NCBI RefSeq assembly: GCF_001659605.2
Contig: NC_035168.2
Span: forward strand, 8,550,058 to 8,614,057
Source: Manihot esculenta
Taxonomy: Eukaryota > Streptophyta > Magnoliopsida > Malpighiales > Euphorbiaceae
Reading direction: 5' to 3'
Length of the DNA: 64,000 bases
The notes under the pieces were generated by a model. That model saw nothing but the letters and a program-made list of their open reading frames with translations. It had not been told where the DNA came from and ran no database searches. Below are positions 1 through 12,511 of this stretch, piece by piece. Within the stretch, counting starts at the first letter, position 1. The number at the start of each line of letters is the position of its first letter. Made by a program: the position numbers and the translations under genes.

Positions 1-473
1 AGAAATTTTGAATATTTAAATAGATGGACTAATAAGTTATAAAATTAAAAGTAATAGAAGAGTGATAATGTTACATTTATCCAACTGTAACTTAATATCA
101 AGTACAAACAAATTTTATAAATGCACAATGAATAAAATTGGAGTTGAACAAAGGAAATTAAAAGCATAACTTCATTAATATGTCCTTTTTGTTCAAATAT
201 GTATTACAAAATCAGACTTGATTATTATAATATCATACATCTATTACTGCCATATTAATGATCAAGTAAGGCCAATATATGTAGCACTGTACCGATATCT
301 ATGATAAACTCCAAAAAAAAAAAAAATCTGTGCACAGATTTACAATCTTCCCAAATAGACAAAAATCTCAATCCAATGCTCCAAAATACATGTTTTCCCA
401 AAATGTACAAACTATACCCCATCAACTAACAACATTCTCAAAAAATATTATTTGGTATTTCAAAGGCTCTTTT
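1..473. other. AT-rich flank, no gene seen
   Basis: No coding signal is visible on either strand. The stretch lies 3' of the MuDR-like gene and probably contains its downstream region. No terminal inverted repeat of that element could be recognised here. Confidence 0.5.
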
Positions 474-2973
474 AGATAGTTCGTCCACCACTTGATCCTA
501 CAGTATTAATCACTCTTAAAGTCCCTGCACCTGATGCAGTATTGTGTTTTCTCTTCTTTTGACTAGCAGCCATATTTGCCTGCAATTAGAAAAATACATA
601 AAAGGCTAAAAAAGTTAAAATAGATTCATTATATGCAAGCAAACAAATGTATACATACCCTAACAGCAGCATTTGACAAGTTCTCTTATTATGGCCTGTT
701 CGTAAGCACCTAGCACAAGTGACAATTGCTATCCTCCTTCCTCTTGCTGGTGGTTCACTCTCATCTCTCTTTCTAGCCTTCCTTGGCCTTCCTGGTTACC
801 TTCTCAAAGGAGGTGGCAACATTGATGGGTGTTCATTATCAGGTTCAAGATTAGTTTGAGGAATAGGATGTATGGCACCTGCATAAACTCTTGAATAACA
901 CTGCACAGTGTAATATTCATGGCAAAACTCTTCAATATTACCCCTAACATATGCAATTGCTCTAGCAGCATGCTTGCATGGTAAACCACTTATATTCCAC
1001 CATCCACAACTACATATCCTTTTAGCTAAACTTACAGCAAACCTACATGGACCCTCATGAATCTCATACTTTTCATTTCTACTAGGGAGCAACTTAAGAA
1101 ACCTACTGGCAGTAATGATTTTATTCAATACTTTCTTTGTTCTTGGTATAACTATCTCTTCCCAGGTTTGAGCTTTAGCAAATCTTTTATGCAACCTAAC
1201 TATACATTTCTGCCTAATAGATTCAATAATATTGATAATAGACAAACCTCTCAATTTCACTATCCATGCATTGAATGATTCGGTTATGTTGTTAGTATAA
1301 TTGTCACACTTAGCTTCAGGCTAGAATGCATGTCTATTCCATTGACTGAATGGTATGTTGATCAACCAGTCATATGGCTTTTGATCTCACTTGGGCTTCA
1401 AATTCTTCATGTGAAGCCAAAACTCATACGAATGAGTACTCTTTGCAGCATTCCAAAAATCATCTCTGAGCATGAGTTCAGGGAACTCTTTCTTGATATT
1501 CATGTATAAATGCCTGCAACAAACTCTATGAGATGCATTGAGGAATATATTTTTGACAGCATCAACGAGTCCCTACAACCAAAAAAATAGTTAGTAACTT
1601 AAATTTTTAGCATATAATTCAATATGCTTAATTAAAAAAAAATTGAATATTAATTCATACATTTTGCCTATCTGACAAAATAGTTAAAGGCCTATCTCAG
1701 TTCCTCCACCAATGCAAAAATAAAGATTCTCTAGGAAAAATGTCCAGCTATCACTACATTCTGCTTCAACTATAGAAAATGCAAGAGGTAGCACACCTCT
1801 ATTTCCATCCAATATGACTGCAACTAGGAAAATCCCTCCATATGGACTCTTCAAGTGACAACCATCTAATCCTATAAAGGGTCTGCAACCATTCTCAAAT
1901 CCAGACTTTATAGCATCAAACATAGCCCATATTCTTTGAAAAACAAAAGGATCATCTCATTAACCTTTAGAGCTAGCTGAATTTTTACAACTGTACCTGG
2001 ATTATATGTTTGCAAATAATGGACATATTTCTTAAGTTTTTTGAAACTTTCACAATGCATGCCCATATTCTCATTTTTAGCTTTGCACTTAGATCTATAT
2101 AATTGCCACACAGGAACTTCCACACCCCATTTTTCCATCAACTCATGCTGCATGAGTTCATAACTCATGTCAGGGTCTGTTCTCAGATTTCTCCTAAGTT
2201 TTTCTACTATCCACTAATTGTTTGAATTCAAATTTTCATTTCTTAATGGTCTTCTGCATGTGTGCTTATCATGCAGAGTCTTAACCATGAAAGTGACTTG
2301 GTCAGATAGAACTGATGCATGAAACCTCCAGGGACATCCTACACTGGAAAACTTAGCTGTTAATCTAGTAGAGTCATTTTTAACTCTTGTAATATCATAT
2401 ACCCCTTAATAGCATAATCTCTCATCGCATTCCTCAAAGTTACAATGTCCTTAAAAAATTAGCCCTCTTTAAACAAAATCTCTTCTCCTTCATTGTGTTG
2501 GAAGGGATCATCATACATGCCATGATAATGATCAATATATTTTTTCTTCCTATTATTCGAATCATAAGACTCATTCTCACTATCTTCAATCTCTATGTCA
2601 TTGTCACTAGCATAATCTGATAACCCATCTGACTTCTCAATACTAATCTCATTGTCAAATACAACTTCAGGTAAATCATCTCCAACCTTACTGTCATTAA
2701 ATGATACATCACTTTCAGAATCAATTTGTGGTGATTCATTGGCCCCTCTCCCTAACTGCCCACTTTCACTAACCCTTTCCTGTCTTATCCATCTATCTCT
2801 AGTAAAACTGCTTCTTCCTCCCTTTCCTCTTAATAGCACACTCCTACCCCTGTCTCTTGTGGATCCATCCCTACTTAATGGGAGAGTGTTTCTACCTAAG
2901 GCATCATCAAGGTTAATATCCTCAATAATATTACCACCCTCATCAAGGTTAATGCCCTCACCAATAATACTAA

Positions 2974-3008
<35 letters not shown>

Positions 3009-3313
3009 AGCATCTCAGTGTTCAGAGGGACCCCCTTTACTTGTACAGTCAAAGGCAATCTATGTCTAGGTTTGTACAACTCAAAAACCAACATTAAATC
3101 ATCATCATTTTCTATGCTCATCCCACTACCAGCAACAAACGTAACAAATGATACAGCTATGTTAAACATCTTATAAACATCAGACAACAAGGATATGTAT
3201 GAATACCTTGCAATGGGAACATTATATATGGAATCAGTTTTACTTTCATATGTCAATACCACAGTAAATCTCTCATCCACAGCCATGTCTTTAGACCTGC
3301 ACACATAAATCAC
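474..3313 (-). pseudogene. MuDR-like (MULE) transposase gene, degenerate
   Basis: A Mutator-like transposase cut into pieces. Reading down the minus strand: an N-terminal block at 3286-2459 opens after a splice-acceptor-like TGTGCAG, starts near MAVDERF, has a PB1/MuDR N-terminal-like region, then a run of about a dozen aspartates and a charged tail. A degenerate zinc-binding/WRKY-like segment follows (about 2460-2170, CPW...H-T-C pattern). The MULE core with a GLDGCHLK motif lies at 1923-1684. An apparent intron covers about 1660-1573. Next comes a block with in-frame stops (1573-1260), a SWIM zinc finger (CSC-x8-CKH) near 970-1016, a CCHC knuckle near 675-720, and a last exon at about 581-474 ending SSGGRTI-stop. 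In the family this protein is a DDE transposase that cuts at terminal inverted repeats. Stops and frame breaks between blocks mean no intact product. Family assignment is firm; exon borders are approximate. Confidence 0.85.
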
Positions 3314-3477
3314 ATATTCTTTAATTAGTCAAAACCTCCACACAAAAAAATACACTAAAACTATCAATAACAGTAAGTAGTAGCCATATGCTTTACTATA
3401 ATACAAACGTTATGGTCACACATCCATAGAAAAAAAAATAAAAGAAAGCACAAAAAGTTACAAATTTCTCCACTTGT

Positions 3478-3770
3478 TCGACAGAAACCAATAAAATAGG
3501 GATCACAACGTCTCTTCGACAGAAACCAACTTCTCTTCGACAAAAACCAACAAAATGAAGAAGAGAGAATTTAGGAAAGAAGAGAGAAGTTAGAGATTTG
3601 GGAAGAGAAGTTATCGACTTGGGAGAAGACAGAAAGTTAGGGTTTTAGGAAGAGAGACGTTATCGATTTGGGAAGAAGAGAGAAATTAGGGATTGGGAAA
3701 GAGAGGTTATCATTTTCGGGAGAAGAGAGAGGTTAGGGATTTGAGAAGAGAGATTATCGATTTGGGAAAA
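3478..3770. repeat. Minisatellite upstream of the MULE gene, ~47-49 bp period
   Basis: Purine-rich units of the form GTTATCGATTTGGGAAGAAG followed by AGAGAAATTAGGG recur; the GTTATC motif starts near 3610, 3659, 3706 and 3753, so the spacing is 49, 47 and 47 bp. Just before it, TTCGACAGAAACCAA recurs three times (3478-3553). The array sits where the 5' leader or promoter of the minus-strand MULE gene should be. Confidence 0.7.
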
Positions 3771-3774
3771 GTTA

Positions 3775-4360
3775 CACTAAGGTTATTTTGGTCCTTTCAT
3801 CTTATTTTTAACAGAAAAGAGAGTAATAGTGGATGGAATGACTGATTTGTTAATAGTTTGATTATGTAAGGACGTTTTAATACATTTCTGAAAATCGAGA
3901 GACTAACTTGTTAATAGTAGCAAAATTCAGAGACTAAATTATAAATTTTCATAAATAAATCTAAGGGGGAAGTGAATTAGACTATTTAATTTTTAAGCAT
4001 TAACAAAAAGAGAATTTAGACGTGAAAGGATTAAAAATCCTAAACTTATAAACCTCCGTTTCTTTTACAAAAAATAACTTATATTTAAAAAAATATTTTC
4101 CACACATAATATTTTTTAAAAAAGTATTTTTTATAAAAAATAATTTTTTAAAAAATATTTTATGCGAATAATATTTTTCATAAAAAAATAATTTTTTCAA
4201 CAAAATAATTTATTTTTTATTATTTAATTTTAATTTAAAAATAAAATATATTAACAAATTTATTTATGCAGCGTGTAATAAGATTTATAAAATTCTCTTT
4301 TAAAAAAAGAAAGCAATTTTTCTTAAAATGACTGATAAAGGACTATTTAGACTTTAACTA
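3775..4360. repeat. AT-rich spacer with MITE-like repeat
   Basis: The part at 4040-4270 is made of short alternating AAAATATTTT-type motifs and matches, by eye, the longer foldback element at 20650-21252 and the copy at 45600-45890. The part at 3880-3960 carries AGAGACTAAATT-type motifs seen at ends of Mutator-like elements, possibly the right end of the MULE, but no partner repeat was found. Confidence 0.4.
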
Positions 4361-4737
4361 ATATCGTTTGGCTAATACGATATAAGAGAAAAGATAAACT
4401 AGAAGATGAAAAGTCTCATTGAAATTCTTTGTCAAGTGAGTATCTAATAGCCAACGAAAGCTATTTATAATAGAAAAAAAACCATAATATGTAAAATTAT
4501 AAAAATATCCAAAAAAATAATTAAAATGTAAAATTGACTCCCTAAACGATATAATTTCCATATCGAACTTTGTGACAGGCCTATGGCTCTTGTTACACTT
4601 TTAAAAGTCGTGCGTCTCGAAATTTCTATTCCAAAAAGTTATCGTGGGTCTCCATCGGACGTCGGCAGCAAAAGTTAGGTCCGGTCCAAGTCTGCCGTAA
4701 AGTCCAAGGCTAGTTGCTCTATGTCATTCCTTTCCAC

Positions 4738-5880
4738 TTATAAAGAACTCGATCTCAAGTTATCATCAGCAGGGTGGTATTGAAATAAATCCGTCACATT
4801 AGACGTCTTGAAAATTTTCATCTCATTGAGGAGGTCAAGAACATAAATATTATCATTAATCTTCTGAATAATCCGAAATGGACCAATCTTCTTGGCGTCA
4901 AGCTTTTTCTGTCCTCCACCATGCTCCTTGAGTAAATATACCATAACTTGGTCACCGACATTAAAGGACTTGAAACACCTATGTTTATCAGCTGTAACTT
5001 TATATTTTTCATTGGCTTCTATAAGGCATTGTTGTACCTGTTTGAAAATATCCACATGCTACTCTACCAAGTTGCTTGCTGCAATACTGTTGTGAGAATT
5101 TGTAGGAAGGGCAATAAGATCAACTGTATGCGTTGGGACTTTCCTATACACAACTGCAAATGATGACGTCTTTATGGAGCTGTGGACAACACTATTGTAA
5201 GCAAATTCTGCTTGGGCAAGAGCAAGATCCCAAGTAGTTTTCTTATTACTGCAGATGCAGCGCAGAGGATTGCCAAGCTTGCGGTTTACCATTTCAGTTT
5301 GTCTATCAATTTGGGGATGGGTAGCACTGTTGTATCAAAGTTTAGTTTTAAAACATTTCCATAAAGTCACCCAGAAATGAGCTAGAAACTTCACATCTTT
5401 ATCAGAAGTAATGCTCTTAGGGACACCATGTAAGTGAACAACCTCTTGGAATAACAGTTTTGTCACATGAGAAGTATTATTAGTTTTCTTGCAAGGAATA
5501 AAATGCGCTATTTTGGAGAACATGTCAACAATAACAAAAATAGAATCAGATCCACGTTGAGTACGTAGAAGACCAAGAACAAAATCCATAGAAAAGTCCT
5601 CCCAAGGATGTGCTGTAATAGGCAGTGGAGTGTATAAGCCTGTATTCTGCGAATGTTCCTTCTGAGTTTGACAAACTGGACACTTCTAGACCATCTAACC
5701 TGTATCCTTTTTTAATTGTGGCTAGTAGAAATGCTCCTCCAATCCAGTAATAGTCTTATCACGCCCCAAATGACCATTCAAACCTCCTCCATGGACCTCC
5801 CGAATCAGCTTTTCCCGTAAAAAATATCAAGGAATGCATAACCTGTTCTCCTTAAAAAGAAAGTTATCATGTATCAAGAA
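4738..5880 (-). pseudogene. Ty3/gypsy integrase fragment
   Basis: The 5589-5335 piece reads [20 protein letters not shown] with the [10 protein letters not shown] motif and ends in [10 protein letters not shown], the first part of a DDE integrase core. The 5292-5059 piece continues through FAYNSVVHSS. The 5055-4738 piece is the integrase C-terminal region (VGDQVMVYL, KKIGPFRI, NVTDLFQYHP). The pieces lie in different frames, so this cannot encode one protein. In the family, integrase inserts the DNA copy into the genome. The chromovirus inserted just upstream, between RNase H and integrase. The style resembles Reina-type chromoviruses, but the clade is not certain. Confidence 0.85.
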
Positions 5881-5882
5881 CC

Positions 5883-5887
5883 CATCG
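5883..5887. repeat. Target site duplication CATCG (left)
   Basis: CATCG directly abuts the LTR beginning TGTAACG and is repeated at 15683-15687 right after the LTR ending ATTACA. A 5-bp duplication is standard for Ty3/gypsy integration and fixes the element borders. Confidence 0.95.
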
Positions 5888-8101
5888 TGTAACGACCCGA
5901 AAATCGGACCGCTACCGGCGCTAGGATCCGGGTCGACTTAAGGCCGCCGGGACCCGTAGCAAGCCTAACATAATACCTGTAAACCTGTGTAATCCCATAC
6001 ATGATCAACAATGAGCATAAAAATTAAAACTTTCCTTTGCATACTCATCAACCAAACTCAACCTGTGCATAAACATTAATATAACATTGATCCCTCTGTG
6101 GGATCTCATCTGTGCCCTCAAGGGGTAACATACCCTGTGTTGAGCTGGTTTACATAAACATCATCAAAGTCTCTAAGATCATGTATAAAGAGGGATACAA
6201 CAATCTATGGTCAAGCACATACTAACATCCATAAAACTCATTACAATTTTGATCATGTCCATTTCTATCTATTACATAAGCATGACTCCTTCACTCTATC
6301 CGAACTCCCGCACTATATCCTGTACCTGTAAGCCTGGGGGGAAAAGGGAGAGGGGTGAGCTAAAAGCCCAGTGAGTAGAGCTAGTAAAAACACATTAACA
6401 CTATGCTCAAATGGAATGCATCATAACACAGACAATTCACATAAGAGTTGGGTGAACTTGTCACCAAATAGTCCAAGTTAACTCTGTGCCAAGCCGTAGC
6501 ATGGGGTCCTGGTCTTCCTGTCATACATACATTACTTACCATTTTCCCAGGGCCTCCTCTGGGCTCCTGGTCTTCGAGTCCCATATCTGTACCTTACTCT
6601 GTGCCAGGCCTGTAGACTGGGGCCTGGACTTGCATACTCTGTGCCAGGCCGTAGCATGGGGTCCTGGTCTTCCTGTCTTGGACTAAATGGGTCATCCAAC
6701 ATTCACCCACATCAACAACAATTTATGCAATGCGGCATATTCGTGAAAACTAATGCAATCATCCTACTGCATAATCATGATGCATGAAACATGATAAAGC
6801 ATTTTATTTAAAAGATTCAGTTTAGTTCCACTCACCTCTGGCTGACTCTGACAACACCGAAGCAGCTGAACTCACTGCTGGGGTCCTCGGTTCCTCGGGT
6901 CCGAACCTACACTGGTGGACTCAAATGAGGGACCAAACATACCTGAACATAACTCTAAAACATTCCCCAAAAACCCCCTAAAACGTCATGAAAACATCAC
7001 AGAAAACATGCATGAAATGGCTGAACAGGGCACTTTCGGCGGCACCTTCGGCGGCCGAAAGTCCTGGACAGAGACGAAACTCAGGTAGGTTCGGCGGCAC
7101 CTTCGGCGGCCGAAAGTGCCAGACAGAGACGAAAGTCTCTTTTCGGGGGCAACTTCGGCAGCCGAAAGGCTTGCCTCCCGAGCCATGTTCGGCGGCCGAA
7201 AGTACCTTCGGCTGCCGAACCTGGTTTCTGCCAAAGGGCAGAAACTTGGCTCCCTTTGCACATCTCGCCTCCAAACCTTCCAATCATGCATATTTTTCAA
7301 CCAAAGCATGCATACAAGTTCCTAGGGGCCTCAAACATGCACATACCCCATCTACAACACTTCAAACATACTCAAACAACACACATTGTTCAAAACATCA
7401 ATATATATATCCATAACTCAACATATACCCTAGCATGCATTTCTACCCTTAGATCTTGCATAAAACTCATTTAGAACACATAAGGAGCTTAAGATCGGCT
7501 CTTACCTCTTGAAGATCGAGAGGAAGACGACCTAAACTTGGAGATCCACGGAAATGAGCTCCTGAGTTCCCAAAGCTCCAAAACTTGTTTCAAAAACTTA
7601 AATCTTCAAAACCAAGTGAAAACAAGTGAGAATATTGAAAGATTTAGAGGAAGAACATTGAAAATGGGTGAGGGACGGCGAGAAGCTCACCTTGGCCGAA
7701 AATGGGGAAAAAGCTCGCCCGTTTTCGGCTAAGGGACCCTTTTATAGTGGCTGGCCAGACCACGTTCGGGGGCCGAATGTGCCTCCGCATGCATGCCATG
7801 TTCGGCGGCCGAACTTCACTTTCGGCGGCCGAACCTGAACTTCCCTCACTCATGCTTTCGGGGCCTAACGTGCCTCCAAAACGCATGCATGTTCGGCGGC
7901 CGAACTTGACTTTCGGCGGCCGAACCTGGGTTTTCCTCCAAGGACTTTTCATGTAAAAACTCATTTAATTTCATACTTAAAATCATAAAACACCTTAAAA
8001 CATTTTTATAAAACATGATTCTACCCTTCTAGAGGTCTCCGACATCCGAGATTCCACCGGACGGTAGGAATTCCGATACCGGAGTCTAGCCGGGTATTAC
8101 A
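5888..8101 (-). repeat. 3' LTR of chromovirus A
   Basis: On the plus strand it runs from TGTAACGACCCG to GGGTATTACA, so on its own strand it begins TGTAATACCCGG and ends in CGTTACA. A TATA-like CTATAAAAG lies at 7738-7746 (complement). Two clusters of GC-rich palindromes of the TTCGGCGGCCGAA type occur at about 7035-7225 and 7760-7925. A locally repeated GTGCCAGGCC-type segment lies at 6481-6690. Confidence 0.95.
7738..7746 (-). promoter_or_regulatory. TATA-like box in LTR of chromovirus A
   Basis: CTATAAAAG on the minus strand, between two palindrome clusters; the equivalent site in the other LTR is 15319-15327. The same motif lies at 52211 and 60683 in chromovirus B. It is the likely core promoter for the genomic RNA; the start of transcription is inferred, not shown. 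Confidence 0.6.
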
Positions 8102-8138
8102 TTCTCCCCCCCTTAAGAACATTCGTCCCCGAATGTTC
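8102..8138 (-). promoter_or_regulatory. Polypurine tract and adjoining hairpin, chromovirus A
   Basis: On the minus strand the internal region ends AAGGGGGGGGAGAA directly before the 3' LTR, a typical polypurine tract for plus-strand priming. Just upstream GAACATTCG-GGGA-CGAATGTTC forms a perfect 9-bp stem with a 4-base loop (8117-8138). The same hairpin with one G-U pair occurs in copy B at 60288-60309. Confidence 0.8.
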
Positions 8139-8201
8139 CTCAACTAGCACATGCATAGCAATCAACATAACATACATACATAAACACATAAGGATCTAAC
8201 C

Positions 8202-11200
8202 TTAAAAGAGATGGGGATACTGTTGGAGCATGGACTCCCGTGTCTCCCAAGTACATTCTTCCATATTGTGGTGGTTCCACAGGACTTTCACCATCGGGAT
8301 TTCCTTATTTCTTAACTTTCTGATCTGGGTGTCTAGGATCCGTACCGGCTGCTCAACATAGGTGAGATCCTCTTGGATCTCCACATCAGGCTCACTAAGA
8401 ACCTTGCCCGGATCTGACACGAATTTTCTCAACATAGAAACATGGAAAACCGGATGGATTCTCTCCATTGAAGCAGGTAAATCCAGCTTGTACGATACAT
8501 TCCCAATCTTTTGCAAGACTTCAAAGGGTCCGATGCACCGCGGAGCCAGCTTACCTTTCTTCCCGAACCGAACCACTCCTTTCATTGGAGACACCTTAAG
8601 CAATACCAGATCCCCCTCCTGAAACTCTACTAGCCTTCTGCGGATGTCTGCATAACTCTTCTGTCTGCTTGTAGCCGTTTTGATTCTTTCTCTGATCATG
8701 GGCACCACCCTGCTGGTAATCTCTACTAGCTCGGGTCCTGCTAAGGACCTCTCTCCTACCTCTTCCCAGCAAACAGGTGATCTGCACTTCCTTCCATATA
8801 AAGCTTCATATGGAGCCATCCCGATGCTAGCATGATGGCTATTATTGTAGGCAAATTCCACCAAAGGTAGATGCTGCCTCCAAGAACCGCCAAAGTCCAG
8901 CACACACATTCTCAGCATATCTTCTATGGTCTGGATGGTCCTCTCTGACTGTCCGTCTGTCTGTGGATGGAAGGCAGTGCTAAAATCCAATCTAGTACCC
9001 ATGGCGTTCTGCAGACTCCGCCAAAACCTGGAGGTGAACTGGGGCCCTCTATCTGACACGATGGAAACAGGAACCCCATGCAGTCTGACTATCTCATCAA
9101 CATATACTTGCGCCAACTTGTCCACAGAATAGCCACTCCTGACAGGGATGAAGTGAGCAGATTTGGTGAGTCTGTCCACAATCACCCATATGGAGTCCAA
9201 TCTGTTGGACGTCGCCGGTAACCCCACTACGAAGTCCATAGCTATATTCTCCCATTTCCACTCTGGAATGGGTAGCGGGTTAAGCATTCCAGCCGGCTTC
9301 TGATGTTCCAGCTTCACCCTCTGACATATCTCGCAGGCTGACACAAACTGTGCCACTTCTCTCTTCATAGCTGGCCACCAATAAACCTTCTTCACATCTT
9401 GATACATCTTGGTGGCTCCGGGGTGAATGCTGTATCTTGCATTATGAGCCTCTCTCATAATATCTCCTTTTAGCCCTATGTCATCTGGTACACATAAACG
9501 ACTCCCATAGCGGAGGATCCCCTTATTGTCGAATCTGAACTCACTGTCCTTGCCTGACTGAACAGTCCTGGCAATCTTCACTAACTCTGGGTCCTCATGT
9601 TGTTTCTGAGCCACCTGCTCCAGAAACACGGGTGTCACTTTCATCTGAGCAACCAAGGCACCTGTACCAGATAACTCCAACTGTAGACCTTCCTCAATGA
9701 GCTTGTAAAACTCCTTCACCACTGGTCTCCTCTCTGCCGTGATGTGGGATAGACTGCCTAGTGACTTCCGGCTTAGGGCGTCTGCCACAACATTCGCCTT
9801 ACCCGGATGATACTGAATCTTGCAATCATAGTCACTCAGCAACTCTACCCATCTCCTCTGCCTCAAATTCAAATCTCTTTGACTCAGGATGTACTGCAGG
9901 CTTTTATGATCTGTGAAGATCTCACATTTTACCCCATAGAGGTAGTGCCTCCACATCTTGAGTGCAAAGATTACTGCTGCCATCTCAAGGTCATGTGTGG
10001 GGTAATTCAACTCATGCTTCTTTAGCTGCCTAGAAGCATAAGCAATCACCCGATTGTTCTGCATAAGCACACAACCCAGTCCCACACGGGACGCATCACA
10101 AAAGACTGTAAAGTCCTCTCCACTAGATGGCAGAGCTAAAACTGGTGCTGAAGTCAATCTCTTCTTGAGCTCTTCAAAACTCTCCTCGCACTGGTCGGTC
10201 CACAGAAATTTCTGATTCTTCCTGGTTAGTCTGGTCAGAGGAGCCGCTATCTTTGAGAAGTCCTGAACGAACCTCCTGTAGTAACCTGCCAAACCCAAGA
10301 AACTCCTGATCTCTGTCACTGAAGTGGGTCTAGGCCAGTTAGCCACAGTTTCTGTCTTCTTGGGGTCTACCTCAATACCATTCTCTGACACTACATGCCC
10401 CAAGAACGAAATGCTCCTCAGGCAGAACTCACATTTAGAGAACTTGGCATACAAGCCATGCTCCCTCAAGGTCTGTAGAACCAATCGCAGATGATGGGCA
10501 TGCTCCTCTGCATCCCTGGAATACACTAAGATGTCATCTATGAAGACAATAACGAAGTGATCCAGGTACTGGCTAAACACTCTGTTCATGAGATCCATGA
10601 ATGCTGCAGGGGCGTTGGTTAACCCGAACGGCATCACAAGGAACTCAAAAAGCCCATATCTGGTCCTGAAAGCTGTCTTTGGCACGTCCTCTTCTCTGAT
10701 CCTCAGCTGATGGTACCCCGATCTCAGATCTATTTTGGAGAAACAACCCGCTCCTGCTAGCTGGTCGAATAGATCGTCGATCCTTGGCAATGGGTACTTA
10801 TTCTTGGTAGTGACTTTGTTCAACTGCCTGTAGTCGATACAAAGCCTAAAGGATCCATCCTTCTTCCTCACAAACAAAACCGGAGCACCCCAAGGTGAAG
10901 TACTCGGTCGGATGAAACCCTTATCTACCAGCTCCTGCAACTGCTCCTTCAACTCTTTCAATTCTGCTGGCGCTATCCTGTAGGGAGGGATAGAGATCGG
11001 TCGGGTTCCAGGCATCAGTTCTATCTCGAACTCTATCTCCCTAGCAGGTGGTAAACCTGGCAGTTCGTCCGGGAACACATCTAAGAACTCTCTAACCACT
11101 GGCACCGAGGCGGGCTCTCTAACCTGACTATTTAGCTCTCTCACATGAGCCAAATACCCCTGACATCCCCTCCTAAGCAACCTACGAGCCTGAAGAGCTG

Positions 11201-12485
11201 AGATCATACCTCTAGGTGTGCCCCTCCTGTCTCCTCTGAAGACAACCTCTGATCCATCCTGACCTCTGAACCTGACTACCTTGTTCCTGCAGTCCAAGGT
11301 AGCACCATGGGTAGATAACCAGTCCATCCCTAGAATGACGTCAAAGTCTGTCAAATCTAGAACCACAAGGTCGGCGGACATGCATCTCCCCTCAACAAAA
11401 ACTGGACTACACTGACAGACTGACTCTGCCACTGATGGATCACACTTGGGTCCACTGACCCAGAGAGGACACTCTAACTCAGAGATCATCAACCCCAACC
11501 TCTGGACGGCTCTCGGAGCAATAAATGAATGAGATGCACCAGGGTCCATCAAGGCATATACATCTGAACAACCAATAATTAAGTTACCTGCCACCACAGT
11601 GTTAGATGCATCTGCCTCTTGCTGTGTCATTGTGAAGATCCGTGCCGGAGCTGATGGACCTTCACCTCTGAAACCCGCTGAAAAAGAGGCTGCCCCTCTC
11701 CCTCTGCCTCTGCCACTGGCCTGAGTCATGGCTGGAGCTGCTGGCTGCGCTACACTGCCTGAAGCTGTCTGCTGGGACTGAGCCATTGGGGCCGCTCTTG
11801 GACAGTCTCGAGCTATATGCCCCTCCTGACCACATCTGAAGCAGGCGTTCGTCCCAAACCGACATATTCCCTTGTGTGGCCTACCACACCTTGCACAAAT
11901 TGCATTATCCGCACCAGAGCTTGAGCCACTCCCAAATCCCAGACTGGACTTAACTTTACTCCAGAACTTGTTCTTCTTACCCTTGGGTTTACTCCATCTT
12001 TTACTGCCTGAAGCTGCTGCACTCAAGGTAGAGGGATCTAACCTTCCCCCACCCGGAGTTTTAGAACCAGAAGCTTGTGCCACTGTCTGCTTAACTGTCC
12101 CCTGAATGATGGCACCAGCCTCCATTCTCCTAGCCATGTCTACTATGGCGTGAAAACTCTCTCTATCTGCTGACTGTACCAAGGAGGAATACCTGGGATG
12201 GAGCTTCATGATATACCTCCTCGACTTCTTCTGGTCTGTGCTAAGGTCTTGCCCTGCAAATGGCAGCAACTCCATAAACCTGTCAGTATATTCGTCTACA
12301 CTCATGTCATCGGTCTGCCTCAACTGCTCGAATTCTATCATCTTCAATTCCCTTGAACTATCAGGGAATGCCCATCCTGCAAACTCGTTTGCAAACTCTT
12401 CCCAAGTCATGCTGTCCACTCTCGGGTTCACATAATTCTTGAACCACTCCCGTGCCTTTTTGCACTTAAGCGTGAACCCGGCCAT
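8202..12485 (-). CDS. Gag (C-terminal part)-protease-RT-RNase H-integrase-chromodomain polyprotein, chromovirus A
   Basis: Open for 1427 codons. Order: retrotransposon Gag region (1-130), CCHC zinc knuckle (C215, C218, H223, C228), aspartic protease with DPG at 314-316, reverse transcriptase (D586 and FIDD with D650-D651), RNase H (D797, E834, D859), integrase zinc finger (H1014, H1021, C1051, C1054), integrase core D1084, D1145, E1181 with the expected 35-residue D-E spacing, then a chromodomain-like end (about 1377-1427, ending QQYPHLF). All catalytic residues I looked for are present. The first methionine is internal to Gag: the true start is upstream at 13195, separated by a one-base deletion near 12513. 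Known role: copies the element RNA into DNA in virus-like particles and inserts it. Tekay/Del assignment rests on the C-terminal chromodomain and long LTRs. Confidence 0.93.
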   Translation of the reverse strand: MAGFTLKCKKAREWFKNYVNPRVDSMTWEEFANEFAGWAFPDSSRELKMIEFEQLRQTDDMSVDEYTDRFMELLPFAGQDLSTDQKKSRRYIMKLHPRYSSLVQSADRESFHAIVDMARRMEAGAIIQGTVKQTVAQASGSKTPGGGRLDPSTLSAAASGSKRWSKPKGKKNKFWSKVKSSLGFGSGSSSGADNAICARCGRPHKGICRFGTNACFRCGQEGHIARDCPRAAPMAQSQQTASGSVAQPAAPAMTQASGRGRGRGAASFSAGFRGEGPSAPARIFTMTQQEADASNTVVAGNLIIGCSDVYALMDPGASHSFIAPRAVQRLGLMISELECPLWVSGPKCDPSVAESVCQCSPVFVEGRCMSADLVVLDLTDFDVILGMDWLSTHGATLDCRNKVVRFRGQDGSEVVFRGDRRGTPRGMISALQARRLLRRGCQGYLAHVRELNSQVREPASVPVVREFLDVFPDELPGLPPAREIEFEIELMPGTRPISIPPYRIAPAELKELKEQLQELVDKGFIRPSTSPWGAPVLFVRKKDGSFRLCIDYRQLNKVTTKNKYPLPRIDDLFDQLAGAGCFSKIDLRSGYHQLRIREEDVPKTAFRTRYGLFEFLVMPFGLTNAPAAFMDLMNRVFSQYLDHFVIVFIDDILVYSRDAEEHAHHLRLVLQTLREHGLYAKFSKCEFCLRSISFLGHVVSENGIEVDPKKTETVANWPRPTSVTEIRSFLGLAGYYRRFVQDFSKIAAPLTRLTRKNQKFLWTDQCEESFEELKKRLTSAPVLALPSSGEDFTVFCDASRVGLGCVLMQNNRVIAYASRQLKKHELNYPTHDLEMAAVIFALKMWRHYLYGVKCEIFTDHKSLQYILSQRDLNLRQRRWVELLSDYDCKIQYHPGKANVVADALSRKSLGSLSHITAERRPVVKEFYKLIEEGLQLELSGTGALVAQMKVTPVFLEQVAQKQHEDPELVKIARTVQSGKDSEFRFDNKGILRYGSRLCVPDDIGLKGDIMREAHNARYSIHPGATKMYQDVKKVYWWPAMKREVAQFVSACEICQRVKLEHQKPAGMLNPLPIPEWKWENIAMDFVVGLPATSNRLDSIWVIVDRLTKSAHFIPVRSGYSVDKLAQVYVDEIVRLHGVPVSIVSDRGPQFTSRFWRSLQNAMGTRLDFSTAFHPQTDGQSERTIQTIEDMLRMCVLDFGGSWRQHLPLVEFAYNNSHHASIGMAPYEALYGRKCRSPVCWEEVGERSLAGPELVEITSRVVPMIRERIKTATSRQKSYADIRRRLVEFQEGDLVLLKVSPMKGVVRFGKKGKLAPRCIGPFEVLQKIGNVSYKLDLPASMERIHPVFHVSMLRKFVSDPGKVLSEPDVEIQEDLTYVEQPVRILDTQIRKLRNKEIPMVKVLWNHHNMEECTWETRESMLQQYPHLF

Positions 12486-12511
12486 CTGAATGGCTCTACT
12501 GTCATCCGCCC

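Larger units (their letters stand above)
4361..5887 (-). mobile_element. Old Ty3/gypsy relic, 3' part (integrase end and LTR)
   Basis: Left half of a minus-strand gypsy element that was split by the chromovirus at 5888. Coding for integrase runs from about 5880 down to 4738; below that lies LTR-like sequence to about 4361, including a TATAAATAG-type motif on the minus strand near 4470. The same coding and LTR sequence recurs at 31800-32890, and the LTR part at 47930-48180, showing a dispersed family. The right half resumes at 15683 after the target duplication CATCG. Confidence 0.8.

Noticed and set aside
2652..3176. Plus-strand open frame of 174 codons opposite the MULE N-terminal block
   Set aside because: Ser/Leu/Pro-rich shadow of the acidic minus-strand coding sequence.
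6978..7964. Open frames on both strands in the LTRs with repeated FGGR/SAAE/RPPK words (also at 14559-15545, 26.4-27.6 kb, 52.0-53.0 kb, 60.5-61.4 kb)
   Set aside because: Translations of the GC-rich palindrome arrays. They overlap each other in all frames and change with each family.
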